A stretch of DNA of 22,340 bases from DATKKM01 sp036741795. Its GTDB lineage: Bacteria > Chloroflexota > Dehalococcoidia > SM23-28-2 > RBG-16-64-32. Within the stretch, counting starts at the first letter, position 1, and every line of letters starts with the position of its first letter. Location of the stretch: positions 1-22,340 of the forward strand of contig DAINRO010000039.1 in NCBI GenBank assembly GCA_036741795.1. The letters run 5' to 3'. Shown here piece after piece: positions 19,701-22,340 of this stretch. The notes beneath the pieces are model-generated. The model had not been told where the DNA came from, ran no database searches, and saw nothing but the letters and a program-made list of their open reading frames with translations. Position numbers and translations under genes: made by a program.

Positions 19701-22340
19701 TGATTGACTCCGGCCCGTTCGGATCCACGGAGAACACCAGCGCCCTCTTCGTCTTCTCCGGCTCTGACAACCGGACGGCTGCGATCGACCTCGAGTTTGA
19801 GTGCACATTCACGACGATCGATGGCCCAACCACGGAGTCCTGTCTCTCGCCGCACCAGATCGTTGGACTGGCACCCGGAGACTACTCGCTGTCCATCGCG
19901 GCCATCGACGCCGCGGGCAACATCGACGAGATACCGGCTGTCCGCAACTGGACCGTCCTGCCGCCGCCACCGCCCAACACCCCGGCCGGGTCGCCCAGCG
20001 AAACCACCCTTACCCTGCCAGGTGGGGGCACGGCGACGATTACCTTCACCAGTGTCGGAGCCCCCGGCATGACCACCGTGGAGTCTGCGGCTGGCCCGCC
20101 TCTGCCCGCTGGCTACGGCCTCGGCGGCCTCTTCTACAACATCTCGACGGACGCTTCCTACCTCGGCCCCATTGCCGTCTGCCTCAGCTACACGCCGGGT
20201 TCGCTGGCTGAACCGGTCCGCATCCTCCACTACGAGAGCGATGAATGGATCGATATCACGATGACCAACGATCCCGACGCCGGTGTTGTCTGCGGGGAAA
20301 CCGACACACTCTCTCCGTTCGCCATCGCCACGGGCTTTGTCGCGGTCGTCCCTGACACCTTCATAGACGGCGCTCCGGCGGCGACGACGATCAACCCGAC
20401 CGCGATCTTCGGATTCTCGTCCGACGATCCACTGGCCGAGTTCGAGTGCTCGCTGGACGGCACCGACTGGAGTTCCTGCGAGTCCACCTACACGATCGAG
20501 AACCTCTTGCCCGGCACATACGAACTGCGCGCCCGTGCCGTGAACCTGCTCGGTAACTTCGATGCGACTCCGGCAGTCCACGAGTGGGAAGTCACCCCCA
20601 TGCCGGACACTATCCTCGACGCCGCACCGGACGACCCGACGGAAAGCACAACAGCAACCATCGAGTTCTCCGGCACTCTGCTCGGCAGCACGTTCCAGTG
20701 CTCGCTCGATGAGGCCGAGTTCACCGGCTGTGAGTCGCCGCTGACCTACAATGGACTCGCCTTCGGCGAGCACGACTTCGAAGTGCGCGCCATCGACACT
20801 CACGGCAACATCGACCCGACGCCGGCTGACCACAGCTGGGAGATCGGCGACATCCCGCCGGCCGTGACGATTGACACCGGCCCGCCGGCAACCACAGAGA
20901 GTGGCAGCGCCACCTTCACGTTCTCGTCCGAACCCGGCACAACCTTCCAGTGCTCTCTCGAAGGGATCGGCTTCTCCACTTGTTCGTCACCCCAGACCTA
21001 CGACTTCCTCGCCCTCGGCTTGCACACCTTCGAGGTGCGCGCATTCAGCGTCGCACCCGTGGTAGAGCCGCCAGTCTCCATCCGCACCTGGACGGTCGTG
21101 GACCTGACCGCGCCCGAAACAGACATAACTGCAGCGCCTCCGGTCTTTGCCGCGGGCGGCCCGGACGGTGAGTTCATCATCGGCTTCGAGTCGGCCGACC
21201 TGACCGCGACCTTCCAGTGCGCGCTCGGCGCGGAGCCCTTCGCGCCCTGCTCGCCACCCGCCGAGTACCAGGCACTGCCTGCAGGCAATTACACCTTCAC
21301 AGTCTTCGCGACCGATCCATCGGGCAACGACGAGGCCACGCCCGAGAGCGTTTCCTGGACCGTCGTCCAGCCACCGGAAACCACTATTGAAACCGGTCCT
21401 GACCCGGAAACGACAAGTCTGAGCCGCGACGCTGAGTTCACGTTCAGCTCGAACCAGCTCCCATCGGCCTTCGTTTGCTCGCTGGACTTCGGCCCCTTCG
21501 AGGCGTGCACATCTCCGCACCCCCTCACCGGTCTGCTGGACGGCGTACACACATTCCAGGTGAAGGCCGTGAACGTCCATGGGATCGCCGACGACGTGCC
21601 TGCGGAGCTCGAGTGGACAATCGACCTCCTCCCGGTCTCCTCGATCACCCAGGCGCCGGACAACCCGACTACAAGCACCACCGCTACCTTCCAGTTCTCC
21701 GGGAGCGAATCGGAGCTCACGTTCGAGTGCGTGGTCGACGGCGTCGTGTACCTGGAGTGCGCATCGCCATTCACCCTCATGGACCTCCCCGTGGGCGATC
21801 ACCAGTTCTCCATCCAGGCGACCGATAGCACCGACAATGTCGAGACGCCGCCAGTCGTTTACAACTGGACCATCACTGACAGCACGCCGCCTGAGTCCGA
21901 AGTCACCAGCGTAGCCCCCGGCTCCGTCGTGATCAGCTTCACCGGCACGGACGACGTCACGCCCCCGGCAAACCTTACCTTCGAGTGCCGCCTGGTCGGC
22001 GAGGAGTTCGCTCCCTGCACGAGCCCCAAGATCTACACCGACCTGGCACCGGGCACCTACACGTTCGAGGTCCGCGCTATCGATGCGGCTGGCAATGTCG
22101 AAGGTCCGCCCACCTCCCAGGAATTCACCGTCGAAGAGCCCACACCGGCGCCGACGCCTGAGCCCACGCCGGAACCGACCCCGGAGCCTACTCCCACGCC
22201 GACTCCGACCCCAACTCCAACACCGGAGCCTACCCCTAAGCCCACGCCGGAACCGACCCCCGAACCTACCCCTACGCCTACGCCGACTCCAACACCGGAG
22301 CCTACCCCTAAGCCCACGCCGGAACCGACCCCCGAACCTA
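4454..22340 (+). CDS. Giant modular surface protein: beta-helices, Ig-like repeats and Pro-rich stalk (3' end outside window)
   Basis: One frame runs from ATG 4454 to the window edge without a stop, giving at least 5,962 residues. An in-frame TGA at 4403-4405 limits the start, and AAGGG (4439-4443) is a weak RBS. Alternative starts are GTG 4691 and ATG 4730, which would shorten the N-terminus to a plain signal peptide. Domain order is given in the following entries. No enzyme active site is recognisable. Parallel beta-helices in this setting often bind or cleave polysaccharide or serve as rigid stalks, and cysteine-paired Ig-like arrays act as spacers. The likely role is an exported adhesin, stalk or sheath component; this is inference. 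The repeats have diverged in sequence, so the length is unlikely to be an assembly artefact up to 22,200. No neighbouring gene in the window suggests a dedicated secretion system. Confidence 0.93.
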   Translation, partial: MVGLLALLLSLAESFRRFAVSAARALSRLGWRAAALAPFIKRIHVPSSGPSDIPSLRRQLGITRRPPAIRIASRAAGSLVTSCRLGAIAGIAMVAVLMATFIGPDSTLGAADYTVNSAQDLVDSSPGDGICRTGANTCTLRAAIQEANSSPGHQEIFLPGGVYALQIPTVNDDLPSTGDHDISGSVTIIGSGPGSTVIDGGLPLPGADPVSRGLDRLFEVHPGTGAVTFKNLTIREGFSVESGGAIQNWTSGTLRLEDIEVLDSLSAVGGGLNNADPANYEWATEPLIPPPSGRVEIVNSKFEGNAADGYGAAINNEAAGTIIIQDSEIVNNPGPMVVNPADPEEMIPGPGVYDPGAGAISNQGATDTVGTIRIENSQVTDNYARSAGAGLLNDGTGTIVIEDSEFARNTAEAGGGGFYTDGGSITIRDSQFHENLADDGGGMYSNGSPNKVGLRSRITITDTTFHDNEAHASGGGLYSGGEGQLVLTRVTFTENHASDGGGGFANGGSASVAANHIRVEGNIANGEGGGAWTATERGVTINDSVFTDNHAGVQVIEEDGMLSDDVAGGGGISTDSGALTINRSEFTENTATEEGGGLSLDNHGDINIRDTLVANNRSEDNGGGLENSGTRVTFERVIIKDNYAVHDGGGIYNSSSGEFTVLDTTIEKNSASSGGGFANAPDNVLVIRRTLFIANVARTPVMGEDGDIEGMGYGGAFWSISDGDALIENTTMSYNRAAVAGGGIFHDSDGELEITNVTVWRNRAPQGSGIGVVESDFSPTVPPQPMVSMISRNTIIAGNLDSRNCDWYITSDGGNLDEDASCFLPVAPNSDIVAFGGRDRLGNPELDAIADNGGETLTHATRWGSLAIDAGLNPCPETDQRGMERPQNGRCDIGAFEFEGAPLPHDDTPPDLPTFIRGPYQDGIETMAFEFSGHDPDPCPVDVQPEPGLECGTRAEDLLFECRLLVTDLAEAPEILAPWDPIPPELMWVGCHSPWSVPLAEEGILEFQVRAIDRADNVGPALERMLGGADTTPPNTTIVDKPPAITSSRSATFTFSGTDNFTPPQFMEYECRLDSRDPELWLECPNPTVFSNLTTGQHTIEVRAYDGAENVDPTPDRYTWTVGQDPDNVNCDLANIALTAAADAWVDEAVPTENHLFMTELNVRSSAEGGDPEAIPPVAATPQNARGLVRFDILDDAGNCALEEAKLRLYFDGVTEGRALQAVPLSGSFLESTVTWMNQPGTIIDPVTQDGELATGYVEWDVLDHVQAFMDGDLANYGWQIRDANESDADGGDHSFASRETPQDPPPTTLPELVLRYEADATPAPPPPVPSTTPRNVTCGEIITQSTLVNNDLTCIGEGLVIGANDIVLDLNGHTIKYGLVLEPGEEDGLLAGVRSSGRDNVVIRNGTVRGYGYGVMLTGGTIRNVVEDMFFDGNILAGVYLVDADNGRIGNTVRNNRLENNGESAISIQFDSENSHFYGNEMRSNGGVGVHILESHGHLIEDNIIDGFSRNPLVDSDAGVLMESSSDNVILNNTLNDAGDGGVIIADGSNNNRVEGNTMYRNGDAGISVGDSHGTVMIDNTSHQQSDAGISISNGHNSIVSGGDLRYNPSGVSVSNSNNVTIQDVDASRSLQAGIEIGSGTGVKVLNNTANQTGGNGIIIEGGAFDSLGNPVGGALVQGNTTNENAQTGIEIAAGGHRVGANIAHNNFGHGIAAEEDVVDLGATNLAQRNQATGNAEPVQCINVLCDDPGAVPLTLPDLHAPETTVTGGPDHPTFATSAIFHFTADDGPDGDPDTDDGGDPLTALIFECRVDPGEDPPPPPPEEPEPPEPGVPPDPPDVPETLGWVECVSPFYVAGLEPGDHRFEVRAMDQSDNMDLTPDFYEWTIDLTVEPEGPDPIEPTTHIFTAPDDPTFSQSATFEFAGSDNATPGLFLTFQCRITGGSWTPCDTGHNYPSLGLGEKTFEVRAIDAQNNMDSTPATHTWVIEQPPADTTPPNTTVDSGPDAVTIIPGATFTFSANEDVSGYVCALNSTAPEDYLACATPHNLTAPVGDNTLRVRAIDLAGNVDSTPATYIWKVTPAPVPTFVFCGQVITQSIIVRNDLHDCLWDGLVAGADYITIDLDGHVFDGVGLGAGVRSDGKRHVTIKGGMVREFDYGVMLNKNTDDNIVEDMSFEMNQEAGVALGLASPPLNPAISEPPDPVPVGGANVDRNIVRDNTFINNDKAIWLVNGVKDSQIKDNFLAANTEENIFIERSHNNTVEGNEMAGSSGEGISLRGSNGNTILNNNITENGSGVLLGLSEGDVAGVPSNNNIIQGNNIVENSKSGVEIDNSQGNQILDNVVQHGSEAGVGMEYANYNTVRGNDLRFNGGGVSLKASSGNVFEENNTSNSEGTGMSTESGSLMNEFIKNTSSDNDGDGIYIGDETPSGAGSLLDGNQTHNNSGYGIRISKVVHTIKNNRANDNGGWGMYVSDGSNGRFNIDGGGNLAQNNLGPLDPSTLEPMQCFTIVCTGGPAAMVDEINPETIFIEGPPNPNPSSIATFIFSGTDNAGAVTFQCALVTEDEDFSEAFAGCDTPMTYTGVNLGIHTFAVRAVDSSGNVDLEPETYTWEVTPAGVPETFLDSTPDLTTVEDTATFEFSSNVHPATFECSFEGSAFALCASPIEYEGLVPGTYDFAVRARDGAGDYDPSPAAHSWTVGPPPINKTIACGEVITQSIRAQNDLIDCMGYGLVVGASDITIDLNGHVIDGDGFDAGIFNPGRDRVTITNGTIHQFLYGIQLNPGTASNVVKLMNLAASEAGVALADADQDGVGNIVRDNTIEGNEWGVALLTGTNAAVVRDNAIGASGDAGVYVDFASNNTIIENEITTSGGAGIQLLGANNNIVKNNNINDNLGGGIGIGEDLLPANNNIVERNTVTGGGFGIVLGSATGNTIIYNTVNSTTGAGLAVELGNDNFIRANDLRFNQSGISLEEGIGNLIEANNASSSTGAGISAEGVSINNTIRLNTASGNGGEGIAVEGSSIAGQPNRVENNIADGNGGDGVGAYGVGSLLIGNKASFNGGWGVYAAAPGADGGGNEAAGNMEPDQCHLVVCEIGFVPGAPTVWIVDGPSNPSNSRNASFAYNAIDNTTPVNLLIFECRFDTTNPLAWEDCEYPADYFNLSPGEHTFEVRAMDLNLLASEPASYTWVYDPLPTGVAPTVTLDVVPETPTYSLESIFTFHSNEPDVTFECKVDLFGYEPCGFEEPASFMSQGAYEWGLEPFEVGQHTFFVRAIDFEGNVGAPTTYNWTLLGTVTTFLDGPGFTPGETPQDPPTGGTVSSSTATLDFIANVADATYECSLDLGPFLPCTPPITYAPLIQGEHQLRVIATDSVTLLEEQEPAIFEWEIEIVQDDVPPETTIERKPAGGTSDTIFEFSGTDNLTPPALLTFQCRIDSEPLWQDCPTPFNLLDIYSYADPQMAPGPHTIEVRAIDDSEPVIPDPTSPDGNPDPTPATWTWTMVDDTTSPGTALTSGPALRTGPDLVAFTFTGTDNATPVLDLDYQCAVRLHPLGTLNFQPCGSPFAPDLAPGDYEFQVRAVDLRGNPDPTPSQQFFTVVAPPVTTITSGPGGQIIGGVLPATPSTTEQATFVFSANQALSTFECSVDGGEFIPCESPFGVWVVTSDNHTFEVRATNPELLIEEPAAEYEWLVALGPDTTRPETSITSGPAHLSSTTNTTANFSFTGTDNRTPALSLTFECSIDGGSFNSCLSPVTFENLTRIQHTFQVRAVDAAGNSDLTPALRSWFVEAPPIVTIVEQGEQIEDTSPEFTFSSDVPGSTFQCWLDGLLVPCTSPKGYTGLSYGTHLFAVLATTPGGITGMQWEEYEFIIGDVTAPIVTITSGPAATTTTTSATFVFNSNETDTVFLCSLDGQDPPQPCTSPVEYPFLWPGLHTFEVTGVDPIKYDALGVLVEPFYEPEPVPYNWNVVDLVPPDTTIEYGPAATTSSPSAWFGFGSDDPTAIFQCALGAGGFAECENPYELTDLLPGAYTLRVRAVDLAGNVDTSPAQHNWTITQLPNNTFPGTNVSITLPIPGTAQTATITYAGVDTAGATSIDPMIGGPGLPAGYGLGGGSFFDINTTAGFTEPIRVCITYDPDAFNTTAIRLLHWDSEVFLDITALNNPFTGVVCGDPEGFSPFAVAEASSDIAPFVSIISGPSNPSFSSTAVFEFIVDDPGALVMCSMDELPFQPCTSPYIATHLEEGGNTFMIQAIGEAGISPFPTIYEWEIILGPDSSPPDTTITSGPGEYTANYISTFEFTGTDNQTHPLEMEFECSLNGAAFEGCEVPHEAEATTAGAQSLLVRAVDLAGNVDPEPAEWLWEVVDISGPDTEILTGPEEETTETTATFEFSGFEILTGEPVNQFQCSLNAGPFVACTSPQTYTGLGQGTHTFQVRAIDPEGNIDITPQPWGWMIIGVNDTTPPETFIVGAPDANSGPDVVFAFASDEIVEEFQCQLDTDPVENCDPVLELFELPTGEHTLTVAAVDLAGNVDTTPETHTWEVLGEPNTSIDSGPPNPSGSHSAEFTFHSDQDGATFQCSVDGSPWVGCTSPFVAGPLASDTDHEFEVRAVNQYTTIEGEQVVDMSPDTYSWNIHELEPPNTTITSVTFRGPLDLVEPNSWEIIFTGSDTHTAFFELEFQCSLNDGAWEGCDSPHYIELIDLPGGANTLAVRAIDAFDNIDPSPATTTIVVEPVPDTTILNGPDPEVDSPSATFTFNSDQGTVTFQCSIDFAPFVDCASPHTFTGVPYGEHLVLIRAVMPLGTVDDTPAEYEWVSGDMTPPTTTIVTGPGGLVSGGSTPDTNATFTFTSDDPDALFLCQLDAQPEFFCPNPAIFMGLEPGAVHTFTVEATSAHQLVPGVAAEWEWTITDATDPNTILTSFPDDPSQDVVTFTFEGTDNAPVDGLTFECTLDAEPAAECASPLELTITAPGEHTLTVTAIDASLNADGTPATYTWTVVTPPSTTVLGPGDPSTSADATFSFVDQPGSTYECVLDSPDGIAGFAPCTSPVTYTNLLDGEHTFEVRATNIFGVLETNWIPYTWTVAVPDTTDPETVIDSGPFGSTENTSALFVFSGSDNRTAAIDLEFECTFTTIDGPTTESCLSPHQIVGLAPGDYSLSIAAIDAAGNIDEIPAVRNWTVLPPPPPNTPAGSPSETTLTLPGGGTATITFTSVGAPGMTTVESAAGPPLPAGYGLGGLFYNISTDASYLGPIAVCLSYTPGSLAEPVRILHYESDEWIDITMTNDPDAGVVCGETDTLSPFAIATGFVAVVPDTFIDGAPAATTINPTAIFGFSSDDPLAEFECSLDGTDWSSCESTYTIENLLPGTYELRARAVNLLGNFDATPAVHEWEVTPMPDTILDAAPDDPTESTTATIEFSGTLLGSTFQCSLDEAEFTGCESPLTYNGLAFGEHDFEVRAIDTHGNIDPTPADHSWEIGDIPPAVTIDTGPPATTESGSATFTFSSEPGTTFQCSLEGIGFSTCSSPQTYDFLALGLHTFEVRAFSVAPVVEPPVSIRTWTVVDLTAPETDITAAPPVFAAGGPDGEFIIGFESADLTATFQCALGAEPFAPCSPPAEYQALPAGNYTFTVFATDPSGNDEATPESVSWTVVQPPETTIETGPDPETTSLSRDAEFTFSSNQLPSAFVCSLDFGPFEACTSPHPLTGLLDGVHTFQVKAVNVHGIADDVPAELEWTIDLLPVSSITQAPDNPTTSTTATFQFSGSESELTFECVVDGVVYLECASPFTLMDLPVGDHQFSIQATDSTDNVETPPVVYNWTITDSTPPESEVTSVAPGSVVISFTGTDDVTPPANLTFECRLVGEEFAPCTSPKIYTDLAPGTYTFEVRAIDAAGNVEGPPTSQEFTVEEPTPAPTPEPTPEPTPEPTPTPTPTPTPTPEPTPKPTPEPTPEPTPTPTPTPTPEPTPKPTPEPTPEP
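4787..7150 (+). other. Beta-helix 1: CSLREA-like start, Gly-rich coils, choice-of-anchor-Q-like end (residues 112-898)
   Basis: The block opens with YTVNSAQDLVDSSPGDG and CTLRAAIQEAN (138-148), which resembles a CSLREA domain. Seventeen recurring turns of the type GGG-hydrophobic follow, such as GGAIQN, GGGLNN, GGGMYSN, GGGLYSG, GGGIYNS and GGGIFHD. They alternate with strands like ITIRDSQF, as in polymorphic-outer-membrane-protein-type right-handed beta-helices. It closes with NGGETLTHATRWGSLAIDAG (from residue 852) and DQRGMERPQ...CDIGAFEF (ends 898), the hallmark of choice-of-anchor-Q proteins. In most such proteins this block ends the chain; here it is only the first module. Confidence 0.85.
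7190..7829 (+). repeat. Ig-like block A, 2 copies (residues 913-1126)
   Basis: Both copies follow the pattern [TTI..GP]-[F.FSG.D]-[ECRL...C]-[G.H..EVRA.D.A.NV]-[Y.WTV]. The first has an insert of about 25 residues before its first conserved Cys and a longer gap between the two Cys. The second is regular, with TFTFSGTDNFTPP and GQHTIEVRAYDGAENVDPTP. Confidence 0.8.
7832..8407 (+). other. DNRLRE-like domain (residues 1127-1318)
   Basis: Visible hallmarks, in order, are ADAWVDEAVPTENH, ELNVRSS, ARGLVRFDI, AKLRLYFDG, STVTWMNQPG, GYVEWDVLDHVQAFMDG, NYGWQIRDANE, HSFASRE and LPELVLRYE. These fit the DNRLRE domain of bacterial surface proteins, a beta-sandwich related to carbohydrate-binding modules. 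Binding to a glycan is possible but not shown. A Pro-rich linker (8408-8461) leads to the next beta-helix. Confidence 0.85.
8462..9712 (+). other. Beta-helix 2, cassette copy 1 (residues 1337-1753)
   Basis: It opens with VTCGEIITQSTLVNNDL, GLVIGANDIVLDLNGHTI and NGTVRGYGYGVML. About 300 residues of Asn-rich parallel beta-helix coils of the NosD/PbH1 type follow (ILNNTLNDAGDGGVIIADG is one). It closes with NQATGNAEPVQCINVLC. The opening and closing are shared with beta-helices 3 and 4. Confidence 0.85.
9737..10687 (+). repeat. Ig-like block B, 3 copies (residues 1762-2078)
   Basis: Three Ig-like copies start near ETTVTGGP, PTTHIFTAP and PPNTTVDSGP. The first carries a Pro/Glu/Asp-rich insert (about 9895-9985) between its two conserved cysteines, looking like a flexible loop. 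The other two are regular, ending KTFEVRAIDAQNNMDSTP and NTLRVRAIDLAGNVDSTP. Confidence 0.85.
10706..11980 (+). other. Beta-helix 3, cassette copy 2 (residues 2085-2509)
   Basis: It opens with FCGQVITQSIIVRNDL, GLVAGADYITIDLDGHVF and GGMVREFDYGVML. Asn-rich coils such as NNTVEGNEMAGSSGEGISL follow. It closes with EPMQCFTIVC. It has the same order as beta-helices 2 and 4, with a Pro-rich insert near 11014-11070 between coils. Confidence 0.85.
12002..12541 (+). repeat. Ig-like block C, 2 copies (residues 2517-2696)
   Basis: Two copies are seen: one with FIFSGTDNAGAVTFQCAL and IHTFAVRAVDSSGNVD, the next with FEFSSNVHPATFECSFEG and TYDFAVRARDGAGDYDPSP. Both keep the cysteine pair. Confidence 0.85.
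12557..13723 (+). other. Beta-helix 4, cassette copy 3 (residues 2702-3090)
   Basis: It opens with KTIACGEVITQSIRAQNDL, GLVVGASDITIDLNGHVI and NGTIHQFLYGIQL. Coils such as NNNIVKNNNINDNLGGGI follow. It closes with NMEPDQCHLVVC. This is the last beta-helix before the long Ig-like array. Confidence 0.85.
13745..16597 (+). repeat. Ig-like block D, 10 copies (residues 3098-4048)
   Basis: Ten Ig-like copies of about 80-100 residues start near 13750, 14030, 14320, 14625, 14955, 15237, 15530, 15810, 16055 and 16345. Each keeps a pair of closely spaced cysteines in the pattern FECSLDGG.F..C.SP and most keep HTF.VRA.D..GN. Copies differ in sequence and length, so they are old duplications. The tight cysteine spacing would suit a disulfide across a beta-hairpin in an exported protein. 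Confidence 0.85.
16598..16978 (+). other. SPFA module, copy 1 (residues 4049-4175)
   Basis: This segment differs from the Ig-like copies around it. Its marks are a Thr-rich start, ATITYAGVDTAGATSI, GPGLPAGYGLGGGSFFDI, PIRVCITYDP, IRLLHWDSEVFLDIT, GVVCGDPEGFSPFAVAE. The pattern (PAGYGLG...ITVC..Y...LHW...W.DIT...VCG....SPFA) recurs in many bacterial exported repeat proteins. I know no function for it. Confidence 0.75.
16985..19960 (+). repeat. Ig-like block E, 11 copies (residues 4178-5169)
   Basis: Eleven copies start near 16985, 17250, 17525, 17795, 18057, 18335, 18620, 18870, 19150, 19417 and 19675. All keep the cysteine pair, such as FQCSLNAGPFVACTSP, and most keep VRA.D..GN.D..P. Some have relaxed ends (VRAVNQYTTIEGEQVVD). 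No two copies look nearly identical at the DNA level by eye. Confidence 0.85.
19961..20341 (+). other. SPFA module, copy 2 (residues 5170-5296)
   Basis: The same order as copy 1 is seen: ATITFTSVGAPGMTTV, GPPLPAGYGLGGLFYNI, PIAVCLSYTP, VRILHYESDEWIDIT, GVVCGETDTLSPFAIAT. Both copies span 381 bases, exactly 127 codons, and start 3,363 bases apart. Confidence 0.8.
20342..22138 (+). repeat. Ig-like block F, 7 copies (residues 5297-5895)
   Basis: Seven copies start near 20350, 20601, 20850, 21105, 21370, 21632 and 21880. The last is a clean example, with TFECRLVGEEFAPCTSP and YTFEVRAIDAAGNVEGPP. The array ends at FTVEE and passes straight into the Pro-rich stalk. Confidence 0.85.
22139..22340 (+). 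repeat. Pro-Thr-Glu/Lys stalk with a 72-base tandem repeat (residues 5896 to edge)
   Basis: Every second residue is Pro, in units PTPE, PTPT and PTPK. At the DNA level a 72-base (24-codon) unit repeats: 22219-22268 is identical to 22291-22340, and the second copy is cut by the window edge. Such stalks usually span a cell wall or surface layer just before a C-terminal anchor. The near-perfect repeat is prone to length change and to assembly collapse. Confidence 0.9.

Noticed and set aside
22139..22340. Tandem repeat at the window end as a CRISPR-like array
   Set aside because: The unit is in frame, codes for a Pro-Thr-Glu/Lys stalk and has no unique spacers.

Overview
The window is GC-rich bacterial DNA. 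It holds the end of a ComM-type gene, a small lipoprotein gene, a convergent trehalose gene pair, a tRNA, and one enormous surface-protein gene that fills the rest and runs off the right edge. The surface protein combines CSLREA-like, choice-of-anchor-Q-like and DNRLRE-like domains with Pro-Thr-Glu stalks and cysteine-paired Ig-like repeats. That mix is most familiar from Chloroflexota, so I infer a Chloroflexota-like organism with moderate confidence. No rRNA or other strong taxonomic marker is present.

Left part (1-4094): the 3' end of comM (1-477), a lipoprotein with WD40-like PD40 repeats (528-1556), otsB (about 1538-2413, plus strand) and otsA (2397-3944, minus strand), then tRNA-Arg(CCG) at 4019-4094. 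OtsA and OtsB together would make trehalose from a nucleotide-sugar donor and glucose-6-phosphate. The last 18 codons of comM, stop included, occur a second time just after the lipoprotein gene (1576-1629). The two copies differ almost only at synonymous positions, which suggests that the lipoprotein gene lies on a small segment inserted at the comM 3' end.

Right part (4095-22340): a 359-base leader region with a long imperfect hairpin (4377-4427) precedes a single plus-strand reading frame from ATG 4454 to the window edge, with no stop. At least 5,962 residues are encoded. Architecture: N-terminal extension and signal/anchor segment; CSLREA-like start plus Gly-rich beta-helix closed by a choice-of-anchor-Q-like end; 2 Ig-like repeats; DNRLRE-like domain; beta-helix 2; 3 Ig; beta-helix 3; 2 Ig; beta-helix 4; 10 Ig; an SPFA module; 11 Ig; a second SPFA module; 7 Ig; and a Pro-Thr-Glu/Lys stalk still running at the edge. 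I count 35 Ig-like copies. Beta-helices 2-4 are copies of one cassette with shared opening and closing signatures. The protein looks like a secreted fibrous adhesin or cell-surface stalk. Its anchor, and any secretion or processing partners, lie outside the window.

No CRISPR array, insertion sequence, transposase, integrase or rRNA was found. Many long open frames antisense to the giant gene are composition shadows.
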